From: Sphagnum compactum
Taxonomy: Eukaryota; Bryophyta; Sphagnopsida; Sphagnales
Direction: 5' to 3'
Assembly: GCA_965153455.1 (NCBI GenBank)
Contig: OZ234494.1
Location: forward strand, 5,890,001 to 5,954,000
DNA length: 64,000 nucleotides
The notes under the pieces are model-generated. The model did not search any database, was not told the DNA's origin, and saw only the letters and a program-made list of their open reading frames with translations. This document shows, piece by piece, positions 37,054 to 50,600 of the stretch. The translations under genes were made by a program, and so were the position numbers. Each line of letters opens with the position of its first letter. Position 1 is the stretch's first letter.

Positions 37054-37804
37054 ACCTATCAAGTTATTTTTCCATGTTTTTTCTGTACTTGCAATTTTGC
37101 AGACTCAAAGCAGCAAGGCATCGGAAGAAACACTTGGATGACGATTGAGACAGAAGGAAAAGGAAAGAAGAAATGAAAGAGACTTTCTCCTAGTAAATAC
37201 CAACGTTAGAGATACAGACAGGTAGAGATACAGAGAAAGATGGATTTTTGCGACGTTGATGGAAAAGTTTTGGGAAACAGAGTATGCAAATGAATGCAAG
37301 GAATTTACACAGTAAAATCAGTTGACATGGAAGATGCATTGGTTGGAATGGACAAGGGGAGGGAGGATCATGAAATTTTTCACTGCAAAAGAAGAAGCAC
37401 GAATGTGGGAGCCAGAGAGGCAAAACACTCTTCTGGAGATAGAGGGAGGAAGAAGCCAGCAGTCTTCTTTTGAGGAATGTTCATGATTTGGCCATTGTCA
37501 AGCATCCTAAGTATCATAGGTTTTTGTTATTGCTTGAACAAAAGTGTCTTACCATCACATGTGCAATTGTGCCAGTGTTGGACTGTGTTATGGTGCCTGA
37601 ATTTTTTGAAGGTTGTTGTGCTTAGCATTTTTTGTCTTTCCTGTATATTCCTTAGCATATCACGACGATGCATTTTGTCAGATTCCAAGAGATTTTCCCC
37701 ACCTTGCCTTTTACAAATTTTCTTGGTGGTTTGCACAGGTCATATGGAGTAGTGATCAGTAAAGCTGTTGGATAGAAACGTACTAGGCGGTAATCTCACT
37801 TTCA
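36700..37804 (+). other. Probable 5' UTR with intron of the LPP gene
   Basis: A GC-richer leader with a poly-C run (36714-36728) ends at a good donor TGTGAG|GTATGA (exon end 37006). A matching acceptor TTTGCACAG| at 37738 leaves a short leader exon 37739-37804 before the ATG. The intron holds (TC)n at 37013-37050. Upstream limit is a guess. Confidence 0.4.
37013..37050. repeat. (TC)n microsatellite
   Basis: About 19 TC units immediately after the proposed LPP leader donor. Confidence 0.95.
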
Positions 37805-40511
37805 ATGGCACAGGCAACCTCAAATACAATCAGCTGGAAGCTGGAGGATCTGCTGAAATTCCACTTGACAGATTGGGTGTTCACTGGGGTGCTCGTTGCT
37901 CTTGAAATCTTTTTGAATTGGATTCATCCACATGAGCGCTATGTCGGGGAATGGATGTTTGTCACAGGAGAGCTTCGCTATCCTTTCAAGCCTGACACTG
38001 TGCCTTTTATACTCCTGCCGGTATGTTGAAATCTTGAAAAAACTTTCTGCATCTATTTCTCTCAAAGAGCAGGTGGTACTTCACTTAGACAAAAGAGTCC
38101 CACTTGAGTTGAGCTCATCTGAATTGACTCTCAAATTCAATGGCTAGAAAATAGCTAGATTTCTTCTGTGCCTTTCCAACTCTTGATAGTAGAGTAAGAG
38201 GTTATGTTTCCACTTTGCATTTGATTTCACAGCCTGTGGAAGATGATGGCAAGACAAGTAATCCACCCATGATATGAACCTGAGGAGGTGGATTTTGCTA
38301 CAGGTAATTGCATTGGTGGTACCGATGATCTTTATAGTCAGTTATTACGTTTGGCGACAAAACATCCAGGACTTGCACAATTCTACATTGGGTATGATTT
38401 TTCCTTTGACTTCTGTACAGCAATGGAGGATTGACTTTAATGGGGCATGAAGCCATATTGGCAGGGCACAATTAGTGCTGTGCTTGATAAAGACAATTAT
38501 AGCCAAACAAGATATAGGCATGTAAGACATCATCACTAGTACTGCATTCAAGAACAAATATGTAATCAGTAGTTTTCCTTTTTATTTGAGAGTATACTTC
38601 AAGGTTATGTGATTGCATATGACCCTCAAAATTATGGAGTTGGCAAACAACAGGTTTTCATTTAGGATTTAATCTCAGGTTTCAAGCCTGAAACAGCTGT
38701 ATTGCACTTCAACCTTGCATTGAGAGGTTGAATTGAGGATGAGACAATTTGGATAAGTTGAGAATTGTCTTTTTCCAAATTCATGAAATCAGAAGAATAG
38801 AGAAGATGAAGTGGATTTCCACAAATTTTGTGACTCTTATATGACACGATGACAGATATTGCTGTGTACAATTTTATCTCTCCTACAGTTTTCACACAAG
38901 AGTCATTGTGTAAGCTGTGCAGGTCTTTTTACTGCAGTATTACTCGCAGGAGTGATTGTGGATGCCATCAAATCAGGAGTTGGTCGGCCTCGGCCTCACT
39001 TTTATGCCCAATGTTTTGGAAGTACAACTGCCATAGCTGTAACTGTCATGACCTGCTCTTGTGTGTTTCGAACAAGTCTCTTGGTTGTGATCCTTCTCTA
39101 AACCATTCTCAGTAGTTTGGTGGCTTGTTCAAAAGTGCATTGCCTTAAATTTTTTTTCTCACAATGTTTCTCATACTAGGATTTGAAGTCAGAATTGAAC
39201 TACTTATTGGTTTCTCTTGTTCGTGCCTTTTCTATGGAAAGAATGGCTGCTCAACAATGTGATGGCAGATGTACGATGGAACCGGGAATGTCATATGCTC
39301 TGGGAATCCAGCTTCAGTTAGGGAAGCATACAAGAGCTTTCCCAGTGGCCATACTGCATGTATGTAATGTTATGTTTTGTAAATGTTTGCTTTTACACTT
39401 CTCTGCCTTCACAGATAGAGCTAGGATTTTGGCATCAGGTGGTCATGCACTAAAAATACCACTAAATTTGCAAGGTGTTATATTATTCCCTACTCTAGAC
39501 ACAAATTCTGAAACAAGACAAAGTATAAAAGACTATCCTGTAGATTCAAATGATGTTTGTTGTTGGTACTAGCATTTGAAGGTTGATGTTTGTGACCTCA
39601 ATGCGATATCAGTTGTGCATTTTGCAGGGATATTTTCTGGCATGGGATATTTGTCACTGTATTTAGCGGGGAAGCTTGAGGTCATAAACCAGAAATATCA
39701 CCCATGGAAATTCCTGCCAATTTTTCTGCCACTGCTTGTGGCAACATTTGTTGGGATTTCACGCATTGATGATTACCATCACCATTGGACAGATGTTTTG
39801 GTTGGTGCCATAATGGGTGAGTCAATATCTACTAACAAATAATAAGGTTTGCAGGCTAAACCTAAAACTATCATGACTGCTTTTTGGACACTAATCCTTC
39901 AACCACCAAGCAATGTAGTTGCAACTTCCACAGAAGAAACTGACAGCATTAGCCAATATTGTATAAACAAGCAGATTGGAACTGAAAAATTCTGTTACTG
40001 ATTTCTGGTACTTGATTTGTGGGACTAACAATTTCCTTCTGATTATTCATTACATTATGATTTGCTTTTTGCAGGTCTAGGAGTGGCATGTTTCTGTTAT
40101 GGTCAATTCTTTCCAAGCTTGTGGGATGAATATGGTGATGCCCTCTTAAATATTTTTACTCATCCTTCTAGTGTTTAGGTGATAGAGTTTCTGGTTTGGC
40201 AAGTGAAAACAGACTTGTTAGTCCCACTTAAATGGTTGTGATGCACACTTATAAGTCAATTCAGCTGCAATAGCAATTGTGTAAGAATAATGATGGTCAA
40301 ATGCTATGCATCAGTCGAGATACTTTTGCCAACAACATAAAGATAATCTCGTGGATGTAGGGGAGTACTTATGTGCTCACTGATTGTGGCTTTTGTGTCT
40401 GGTTGACTGTCAGCTTCAAGGCCATTTATAGACAGGCAACGCGATTACTCCACCACGACCAGCCCGCTTTTATCTGCTGACAGCTCAAATTCTGAATCGC
40501 ATCCTGTTTAA
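37805..40511 (+). CDS. LPP: Lipid phosphate phosphatase (PAP2 family)
   Basis: Seven exons: 37805-38020, 38304-38391, 38923-39038, 39269-39359, 39628-39816, 40075-40134 and 40414-40511, giving 285 aa with phases closing. It removes phosphate from phosphatidic acid and related lipid phosphates. All three catalytic motifs are intact: K118-x6-R125-P126 (KSGVGRPRP), P165-S-G-H168 (FPSGHTAW) and S215-R216-x5-H222-x3-D226 (SRIDDYHHHWTD). Six hydrophobic segments and the N-terminal LRYPFKPDTVPF match plant LPP1-4. Least certain are the exon 3 donor (GCT|GTAACT, 39038) and exon 7. Without the last splice the frame would stop at 40176-40178. The spliced tail (RPFIDRQRDYSTTTSPLL) reads more like a real protein and uses an otherwise unexplained open stretch. 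Confidence 0.92.
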
Positions 40512-42299
40512 TTTTGTTTTTGTTTCTACTGATAGGCAGTGTGGTCCATTGGTATCACTGTTCTGTTTGGTTTTAAGTTGAAATGGTGACTGAGGGTTAT
40601 AGTGGAAGTAGGCTTAAAAGAGCCACTAATGATGAAATCCCAGTTGCTTAGATTGCTACAAGCCTGGCATTTTGCAATTTTCTCTGGTGAAGTGTTATGA
40701 CATGGAACATTTGTAACTTTATCTTGGGATTAGAGTTTAAAGTTGAACACTTGCAATCTGATATTGGTGTTTTATGGATATGTGAAAGAGCTGTCATAGA
40801 CTTATATGTATTTGTATTGTTCAAATCAAGTATAGGCAGTGTATTCATCACAATTCATATAAAGAACTACTCTCTGATTAAGTGATCTTGTTGGTGATGG
40901 ATGTGTTTTATGATCATCTTTTCTCTCTAGTTAGGCAATCTCGTGTGGGCATGTTTTGCAATAATATTTTTAGTGGCCACAACTTGATTTTTTTGCTTTC
41001 TTCTTATGGAAATTTTCTATTTGGGCAATGGAAACAAGGTTGACTAGATATTAGTGACAAAAGGTTGGATATTTAGAAACCCTTTTCTGGCCTTATGTCC
41101 ACCACTATATTGTAAAGCACGGCAAAATTCCTAGTGACAAATAGTTTTCATCAAAAAGTATTTGTTTGGTTGTATTGAGTTTCAAGGAATTATTAGTCAC
41201 CATCCACCTTTCATCCATATTATGTATTTAAGAGAAGGCAATGGGGATGGTGGGTATATGAAAGAAGTAGAATTTAGGAAGTTTTTGAGCAAACAATATG
41301 TACTAAATTTAAACCAAAAAGATGAAAACTTTCAAAAGCTCAAAAGGAAATATGTTGGAACATTGATATAGAAAATAATTGAATTCTTACTAAGTTTGCA
41401 ACATGAAGCAAAAGGTAGAATCTTGGGTTTAGAATTCAACTTGTTATAACATTGTCATGTATGTTGTAAAAGGTTAATATGTTGATGTCTTGATTCTTAC
41501 AAAAAATGAATGTTACGAATCATGAAAAGTGTAATCCAGATATTTTACCCCATTCAAGTTGTGCATATGTTTTTCAACCTTGAAGGGCTTACTTGTTTTC
41601 AAAGTCCCCAAAATTATGTAAATCCAACTGCAAACAGGGTTGTTTCTGTTTCTGTTCTGAGAATGAGGGGTTTGCGCAAAGGCAGGAAAAGTGCTGGAGT
41701 TGAACTCCCAAACCAGGGAGATTGAACCAACAGCATCAAGTGCACCATCCATCAGGAAAGCGTGTGTTGAGTCAGTTGTGTTCAGGAGAAACCATCACTT
41801 CTTGATAAGGTGGTGCACAACACACACCCTCTTCACAAATAACGAAAACCTCTACAAGAGCATTAAGGACCCACTAATCCAATACATAGTGTACCTCCAA
41901 GCCCTTGTGGAAACTATCTTCACTTGGTGGGTTCTTATTGCATCGGACACTATTATGCCATTGAAATGCTTTCTCATGAACTTACAAAAGGTTCCAACCA
42001 ATCAATGGGCCTATGGACTGCATACCAGAGGTCACTAAATGGGAGAACGCCAAAGAAAACACTAGTCTTCCCTGAGAGTTTTTATTGAATTCCCTGACAA
42101 TTGCTCGAGAGAGTAGCTCTTTGGCAGGCATACTCCACCCAGTACTGAAATGACAGTATAACACTATTTTGAGATTCCCCATGATGCTGGTCAAAATGTC
42201 TTGATTGCTAATCCAATGTGTATAGACAAAGCTCATAGCAGAATAGTCAGACATGAAGCCAATAGCCCTGAACGAATTCCAAAAAACTAGGTTTTGTGG
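40512..42299. other. Convergent intergenic region between LPP and RINGv genes
   Basis: Holds the 3' ends of two convergent genes. Open frames around 41.2-42.0 kb have no recognised similarity. No RNA gene or element could be supported. Confidence 0.55.
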
Positions 42300-44634
42300 C
42301 TAATACAACCCCAGCATCCTGAGTTCATTGATGTGTCCTCTGTCCAAAGAAGGTGCCTCTTCATTGTCACCCAAACTTAAAACCACGTACTCCTGCACAT
42401 GGTCCAGTCACAAATTACTAAAAGATTCCTCACGCATGACACCCAAGAGACCGAGTTATCAGTACAGTCCAACAAAGGTTCCTACTAAAAACCTGACAAC
42501 ATAATGAGCAAAGACCCCAGTTCAATGGAAAGAAAAGCCCAAACTCTAGATGCACAATAAGAGGAGTTTGACAGGATCAGAAGCATTACTCATGCTACTG
42601 AGCATATGCAACTATGACATGAAAGACAGAAAAACAGCCCCCACACTAGAGGTAGGATATATACCCTTGTAAGTGCTTGCTTTGCAAGAATATGGTAGTG
42701 GCGGTTGCTGATCCTTTGGCCACAAATAATTGCAATGAAAAAGCCATACAACAAGCCCACTAGCACACCTATGATGACTGCATGCACCCAACAGAGTGAT
42801 GTCAGTAATGTATGGTTTTGCATGCTATTTCACTAGTCTTCTTCTTCACAGTTTCCGCTAATGCATTGTAGATATTATGCAACAGTGCACAAGTCTCTGA
42901 TGCATTTTGCTGGGAAAAAAGGTCCAAAGAATGTCAAAATACAAGGTATTACTTGCTAAAGAATAGAAGCTAATAGGGTGTTGCTCATAACCAAACATTT
43001 CCCGCAGCTCATCACCATAGAAGACATACACTAGCATGCCCATGGATGCCACCACCTGGCTCACACAAAGCAGTAAGACTGATTTAGCTCCTGTGCTTAG
43101 TATGAATAGCAGTGACAGTCTCTCTTTTTGTTCAGACCATCAACAGTAGTGACTTTATCTATCGTGACTTACCCACTGATGCCATCAGCTCCATTACAGT
43201 GGGTATAGGCCCTAGCCTGCTTACTGACATTCTGTCATAAGTCCAGAAGCAACAGGAAGACTCAGCACCTAACACCACAGATTCATTCCTCAGACTATGA
43301 AATCCTTCAGAGGCTTCTCCCCTATAGACAAAGGATGCAACAACAGGAAACCTGAGACCATGGATCCTCACCATTTGGACAACAATAAACAGCAGTGCAT
43401 GATCCCGCACAACAAGTAGCTGAAATTTGAGTCGTAGCCACCAGCGATCAGGGGGCATGTTTGTCCGCAGATGGAATGAAGCCCTGCACTCAGTACAATG
43501 GGCAAAAGCAAATCCTTCCTGCAGCCATATCAATCCAAACACGTGTACATCAGCATCATCATCCCATCACATCACAATTGCTTCACACCCACAAAAATGT
43601 CATATGTGGTGTCAATTAAAACCTTGACGCATCTGTTCCAACCAGTAAAGCAGAATCTCCTACATGTTGAAACATTGCACAAATTGCACAAAATACAATG
43701 CTATTATACCCTAAATCTTTGTGTAGTGGGACTTCTCACACATGAGTAAGGTGCAAAGGTTACCTTGGCAGCCCTCCAGTTGTCGAGGCAAGATCTGTGG
43801 ACAAACTTTTGTGTCCCTCTACATAAGCATGGTGAAATCAACTCATCTTCCCCTGTGAGCCAAAGGCTGCATCTTTCAGAAACCATGGAAATCGCAGCTT
43901 GACACTCTCTCTCCATCATCCCTGAATGCATCCTACATGCTCAGATGGCAGCATCTCAGTTTGTGGGTCCTCCAAAACCTCAAAGAAAGCCTCATTACTA
44001 TCAGATTTTATTCCAGGCTTTTCCAGTCTTCATAGAAATGCCTACTGTCAAAGGCCATTTCTATTACACAATTTAGCAATCTTCTCTGATCACTGCAAGA
44101 GTGTAATCACTCCTCCAGCAAGCAATTGTTCTTGGAATCTGGCAGCACATTAGCTGACCATTTTCCAATCTACATGTGTCTCAGATCAAACAGTGCATTG
44201 GATATCACATCACCTTAGATAAATCCACAGTTTGAAATTCTTTGGTTAGATGCTTTCTGCCACCAGGAGTTGCTCTGTCTTCAAATAGTAACCATGTCTT
44301 CTCTCCCTCCCCCTCAACTACGCTATGTGAGCATGCTTTTGCCAGGAGCAGTACCTTCAGAGTCAAGGCAAATGCGGCATTGCGGTTGATTAGGGTTAAG
44401 TAGGTCAATGTCTCCTCCTTTGCTCTGTGCACTGCTGCTCCTGCAGATTTGTATCAAATGAACGCTTTCGGGCAGAGATGAGGATGCTGCGCCTCTCTCA
44501 TCACTAGGGTCCACCTCCTCCTCATCTGTTGTGCTCTCAGCTGGCAAGAAAGGTTCTTCATCTGCTGCATCCTCCTCCCCTTTTTCTCCAAGTCTCTCCA
44601 GATCTCGTCTCTTACCAGTCATTCTTTCAGGCAT
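42300..44634 (-). CDS. Membrane RING-variant (RINGv/MARCH-type) E3 ubiquitin ligase
   Basis: Six minus-strand exons: 44634-44355, 43852-43764, 43518-43372, 43055-42953, 42777-42665 and 42392-42300, giving 274 aa with phases closing. The C4HC3 RINGv finger is complete: C86-x2-C89, C102-x-C104, H112-x2-C115 and C131-x2-C134 (QCRICLD...SPCLCRG...HRSCLDNW...HCTEC). It would recruit an E2 and ubiquitinate membrane proteins. Two membrane spans follow, about 148-180 (VVRDHALLFIVVQM and VVASMGMLVYVFYG) and IIGVLVGLLYGFFIAIICG. The closing ELRMLGLY is shared with plant homologues of the At1g11020 type. The acidic N-terminus (EEPFLPAEST, DEEEVDPSDE) is disordered. The first ATG in the exon is at 44634; the open frame upstream lacks another. 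Exon 2 starts right after the second cysteine pair region, so the finger is assembled from three exons. Confidence 0.93.
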
Positions 44635-44639
44635 AAAAT

Positions 44640-46070
44640 CCAACAGTTTTTATGTTAATATATCCAGCCCAGGACCATGCATGACTTGGGGGCAAACTAA
44701 GCTCTTTTCAGCACTGCTCAAGAGTTTTAACCAGCATCTGAACTGCAAAACTAAGTGCAGCTCTTCACAAGCAAATGCAAGTGGTAAGAAAACAGGATAT
44801 TGAGCTCCAGTTCTGCAAACCCAAATCCTGCTACCCACTACAAATGCACCCCAAAGAGAAGAGCTGATGAAGATCATCCTCAGATCAATGCAAGCACAGA
44901 GAAAGAATGATGCTATGTCTTCTGACATTTGCATGACCTAAACACCTCTTCACCCTTAGGGTTACTGCCGCTTTTTATTGGAATTGAGAATTTCCTGAAC
45001 ACCCTAGTTGGACTATTATGAGTAATAAACCCTTCACACTTACAAGGTCACCATAGAGAATCGAACCAGTTGATGACTGGCTTGAAGCTTTGTTCCCCCT
45101 TTGATCTATCCTCCGCAACAAGCTTGAAGATAAATCTAGGTTACAAGTAAACTTCCAAATCTCCCAATGAAAATTACAGAGCTCTGACATAAGACAGCTT
45201 CTTGGTGATCCAGTAACCAAAACACATCACCTTCCTATATTCCTTTGTATTGTAGCTGGACTGAAGAAACAAAAAACACACCCCCTTTTCCTCCTTCCCT
45301 TTGCATGTTGCTGGATTGAAGAAAACCATGCAACACAAGCTTTTCAAAGACCCACAAAAAATTACAGAAGAAGGGATGACATGATGACTTAATCCCCATG
45401 AGCAAGACAAACCATGAAAAGCACACAAGCAAGCAAGATTTACAACCACCCCAAAAACAGAAATAGAAAGAAGAATTGGTGCACAATTGCATGCCAAGAA
45501 GAAGAAGAAGAAGAAGAAGAAGAAAGAAAACCCATTTTTTTTTAGATGCTCTTCTTTTCAATGTCATCATCCCTGGCATGCAACCCATCACATGAGCAAA
45601 AACCCACTCATTTAGTAGAGAATAGGGCAAAAAGCTTCTACCTTGACTTGGAAGGATCTTGACAGTGGAGGTAAAAAAAAACTTGGGAATGGTTTGAAAC
45701 TTCAAACACCCATCATCATCCTTTGCTGCTTCCTGATATGATCTTTGCTACTAGTCCTTTTTGCAAATGTAAGGAAGAAGAGAGACAAATCCAATGCTGA
45801 ATGTACTACTGCTGTTGCTTCTGGTGCTGCTGCTTCCTCTGATCATCAGCTGCTGTTTGCTGCTGTTGCTCCTCTGATGATTCGGCTGGCAAAACCAATT
45901 CTTTCTTCAGCAGAATTGCTTCAAGCTTCAAGATCTTTGCTTTTGAAGGAATCACATCAGTGAACCTTCTCTGAGAAACAAAATGGGCTCCTTCTTCTTC
46001 TTCTTCCTCTTCAGACACCTTTCTTCTTCTTTCTCTTGAAGGGGGGTTTTTTCTTCTTTTTAAAATCAAA
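44640..46070 (-). other. 5' flank/leader region of the RINGv gene with AAG, CAG and GAA repeats
   Basis: Contains (AAG)n at 45498-45528 and trinucleotide-rich sequence at 45800-46070. The latter reads as poly-Glu and poly-Gln on the minus strand, giving an 87-codon frame. It could be a leader exon or a small gene, but no splice-supported link or family match is visible. Confidence 0.35.
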
Positions 46071-46527
46071 TTAAATGAAGTTTTATAATTAATTAAATAG
46101 CTATATTTTTTCTAACTTTCTAAAGTGAATGTCAATTCTTTTTTTCTTTTTTTTTACAATAAATGCAATTAAAATTTATTTATGTGATTTTTTTGGGTGA
46201 TTTTTTTCTTTTGGGTTTGTTGGTTGTTTATTACCTCCTCCTCCTCCTCCTCCTCCTTTCTCTTAAATGGGTTCTGTTTTTAAAAGAAAATTTTAAATAA
46301 AAAATTTAATAATTAGATTAAGGTTTAGAATTAAATGAAAATGGATTAAACTTTTTAAGTGAAAATATAATTTTAATTTTTTTTGAAAATAAAAATTCTT
46401 CACATTTTATATGAAATTTATTGGGGTGATTTATTTTTTCTTTTGTGTTTATTGGTCCTGTTTGCCTTTTCCTCAAGGGCTCAGACACCTGGCTTCTTAT
46501 TTCTCTTCAAGGGGTTTTTTTCCTGTG

Positions 46528-46578
<51 letters not shown>

Positions 46579-47220
46579 TTTTAAATTGAATAAATAGGCA
46601 TCATTCTTTGAGCTTTTGGAATTTATAGTTATTTTTATAAGAAAATAAACTTGATATTTTACATGAAAATTTTGAGGTGATTGACCAATCATTTATTTAC
46701 CTATGCTTAGCAACAACTCTAATGTTTATTACAATTTAGTTAAATAAGTTATTGAATAAAGTGAAGATTAAGAATCATGGTTATAAAATAAATAAATTGT
46801 GCAATACTTCTCTTATAATGAGATATTTGTGATAGGTAAAATATATTTGCATTTCAACATAAATAGCAAGCCAAAAATTCAAAAAATAAAATAAAATCCT
46901 TATATTACTATTGAACTTGATTTTGAAAAATAAAAATAAATATTTGGCACTTAAGTGCTGAAATGAAATAAGGTATTATGGTCTCTTTGATAAACCCACA
47001 TAGAAAATACAAAGATGAATATAAACCATGCAAAAAGACCATTGGTTTTTTTTTGGTCAAATTTTTTTCATAAAAGCCGATGAGTCTTTAATAGAGAGAC
47101 CAAAATTAAAATAACCCAAAATTAATAGATTATTTGATTTTTGAAATGTTTTAATAATATTGACACCCATGGATGGATGTCAACAAAATCAAATTACACA
47201 AATTTTATATGAACATAATA
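46070..47220. other. Very AT-rich spacer, no gene seen
   Basis: Includes (CCT)n at 46231-46258 and the (TA)n below. No exon-like frame. Confidence 0.65.
46529..46574. repeat. (TA)n microsatellite
   Basis: About 22 uninterrupted TA units. Confidence 0.97.
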
Positions 47221-47224
47221 AAAC

Positions 47225-47665
47225 TTATGAAACTTGGTAAGTTTCTTATATGAACATAGTACATACAAACTTCATATATGAAGTTTTGTAAGTTTGTGAT
47301 GAAAGCATTCATCATTTGTTATATGAACATAATACGTACAAACTTATAAAGTTTGGTAAGTTTGTGATGAAAGCATTCATCATTTGTTATATGAACATAA
47401 TACGTGCAAACTTATGAAGTTTGGTAAGTTTGTGATGAAAGCATTCATCATTTGTTATATGAACATAATACGTACAAACTTATGAAGTTTGGTAAGTTTG
47501 TGATGAAAGCATTCATCATTTGTTATATGAACATAATATGTGCAAACTTATGAAGTTTGGTAAGTTTGTGATGAAAGCATTCATCATTTGTTATATGAAC
47601 ATAATACGTACAAACTTATGAAGTTTGGTAAGTTTGTGATGAAAGCATTCGCCATTTGTTTTGTT
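47225..47665. repeat. 68-bp tandem repeat, six good copies
   Basis: The phrase TTTGTGATGAAAGCATTC starts at 47293, 47361, 47429, 47497, 47565 and 47633, exactly 68 bp apart. The rest of the unit is ATCATTTGTTATATGAACA, TAATACGT(A/G)CAAACTTATG and AAGTTTGGTAAG. A more diverged copy lies to the left. Copies differ by only one or two bases. Confidence 0.97.
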
Positions 47666-50600
47666 GTTAAGGATGGGTTTTTTTCCATGTGGAACAAGCC
47701 TTGAAAGGCAAGCTACCATCGTGTCACGTGGTACCTTGTTTTGATCGAAACTTGTTCCAAAGCTTAACCCATGTTCTCCACCTATTGATGCACATCACAA
47801 GTTGATTCGGAACCCAAAAGAAAGTGCTTCCAAACCACTTACCATCCAAAGTGCATTGGTGGGTGCTTGTTTAGTTTACTATGGGCAAAGATATTAGAGA
47901 AGATATTTCTATGCTAAAGTGACAACTTACTCTATAATAAGAGAGGTGCAATGGCCCAAAAAAGAGGGCTATGGGAAGGGGGGGGAGAGTAGGTGAAAGA
48001 GAAGAAATGCTTGCCTTTTTATCATGCTCCTTTCTTTCCTTCCACATTTTTAAGAGTTGATTATGTATAATAATTGATAAACCAACTCTAGGGTTAAACC
48101 TAAGAAGTTGGGTTGGGTTTGGGTTTGGGTGGGGTGGTGCCCGAATTTGAGTTTCAACCAATAGTAAATGTTCCATTTGCTATGGATTGTTTCTTGGATT
48201 CTTTGGGGAAGAAGGTGAATTTTTTTGTGGGTAAAAAATGTGCCAACATTATTTACATACCTTGTGTATGTTTAAATTTTCTAGTGTTAAAGTTTTTTAA
48301 ATATTACAAAATCTGGATTTTTTAACATACATTTGATGGTTTTTAAACATATATATTGGAAATTTTAACTAACGACTCTTGAGTTATTTTAGTGGGCCTA
48401 GACCTTCTTCTTTTTTTCTTTTTTCTTTTTTCAAATTTGTGAGGTAGGTAGGTTCGCGATTGCCCACAAAGAGGACTTAGCCAAATTTGGCTACACATCA
48501 AAGAGGACAATAGAAAAGTTTAGGAAATCATGCTATAATTTGGCTATATGCTACAATCTATTGTCTAAATATGGCGACTTCAAAAAAAAATTCCTCATAA
48601 TCTAGTGACAATAGAGCACTAGATTTTTCGCCAAAACAATGTTATCACAAGGCCCTTTTTTTGGTTGCCAAGGTTGTGAAATTTGGGGGCCTTTCATTTG
48701 TGGTTAGTAATGATTTTTTGGGACCTTGAGCTTCCATCTTTTATCTTAAATATAGGCTCTTTTTTTTGTGTTGAATTCACAATTTAATGACTTAAATTGT
48801 GACCGCATTTTGACAATAAATGGATTTTTTATGAGATCATGTTGTTACTTTTCTTATGATTTGGGGATGTAGAAAAGGTAAATCCTTCCATCCAAAAAAT
48901 TGTAAACTACTTAATAACCTAATACCCATTCCATCAATATGTATATGTATACATATTAATTTGGCCATATCAACTAACTTAACTTAGGGGGCCTTGTTTG
49001 CCAGATCTTCAATTTTGTTGAAGAACCTTTCTTTGGTTTTGAGTGTTTGAAAATTTCCAAAGACTTTATGGGTTTTGTGAAAGAAGCACAAGTTTAGTGT
49101 GAATTCTTTGAATGGTTCTTTGATTTTTCCTATCATAGTTACCATAGTCAAAACCAAAGAATCATTCAAAGAATTTCAACACTTCATATGTTGCCAACGT
49201 TCATTAAGAAAAATCATCCATTTTCATTTGTCATCCAAAATTTCCATCTTTGAATTTTTTTCATCCATGAACACATGGCATAATATTTCTATAGTTACAA
49301 ATCAAAACCAATTTTTTGGTGTTTTGAAAATTATGAGTCAAGGGTCCACATAGGGTAGGCAGGCCGATCATTGAACATTTAAGGACTCAAAGTAGAAGAA
49401 CTCAAAATAATGTATTGACAAATGAAACAAGGTGATTGATGTATAGAAAATTGTGTTGTCCATTCATTCTCAAAAAGCATAGAAATCCATATAATAATGA
49501 TTATAAGGGCTTGTTATTGAAAAAAATGAGAATATATGTTTTAATTTGAATAACATCTATCTATCTTGAATGTATTTTTGACCCCAAAAAATACATAATT
49601 TAAAGGACTTTTTTGAAGAAAATTGTTTTTTATTATGTAAGAGAGGGCCAAGTTATACTTTCATGACAATTGAATGTGTTATTAAGCTTGTTTGTATACT
49701 TTATTAACATCTAGTTTTGAAAACTACATGGATAATTGTTAAAATGTGACCTTTAATGCAAAATTTGGTATAATAAACAAATAATTTATAGTTAATATTT
49801 GTTGTTTCAACATCAATTTCATAATATAATGCCAAAAATAGTCTTATAAAAAAGATTCACAATTAAAACATCTTAGGGTTAAAGGATTTTTCATCAAATG
49901 GATGATAAACACATTTTGTAATATGATTTCATCAAAATTTGCGATATTTTATCAAGTATGTCGAAGTTACATTGTCAATTGTGTTATGTTAGCTACTTAA
50001 TTAAATCAAGGTTAATTTAATGTCCAATTGGGTTAACTTAATTAATTTGGTCTAATTGTCGATTAACAAGGAACCAGTTCCAATGTGAACAAGTTCCAGT
50101 TATTTCATGGATGGGCCTCAAAACCATTTTGGTGTGGATCACAAATCAATTCTAGTGATTTGAAATTCCAACACATTACTCGTGTGTATATACCATTGTT
50201 CTATGTTTATGCATTTTTGTAGTTTTGTGAACATTGTATTTAGGGTTGTGCATTATAGGTGAGCACGTATTTTGGATTGCCAAAAATTTGAAAATGATGC
50301 ACCATTCATTAAGGTGACTTTTATCATTTGTGATGTGTGTGTGTAGATTATGATAGGTGTAGGTATCATAGACAATAAACTATTAAAGAAATTCTTAAAA
50401 GTTTTCAAAAACTTCTTTGAGGAATATGTTTGGAAGTTTTTAAATGTTTCTAAAAACAACTATAAAAAATATGCTTAGATGTTTCTAGAAGATGTAGAAC
50501 TAACAAAAGCTTCTAAAAAACATAATTAGCATGTGTTTCTAGAAAGTTATTTAATATAAAAATATAAAAACCTTAATTGGAAAAACTTTTTAAGATTTTG

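Noticed and set aside
41670-41765. GGTTCAATCTCC on the minus strand, like a tRNA B box (possible SINE)
   Set aside because: No convincing A box at the right distance, no poly-A tail and no cloverleaf.
47225-47665. CRISPR-like regular repeats
   Set aside because: The whole 68-bp unit repeats with no variable spacers, and the context is a plant nuclear genome.
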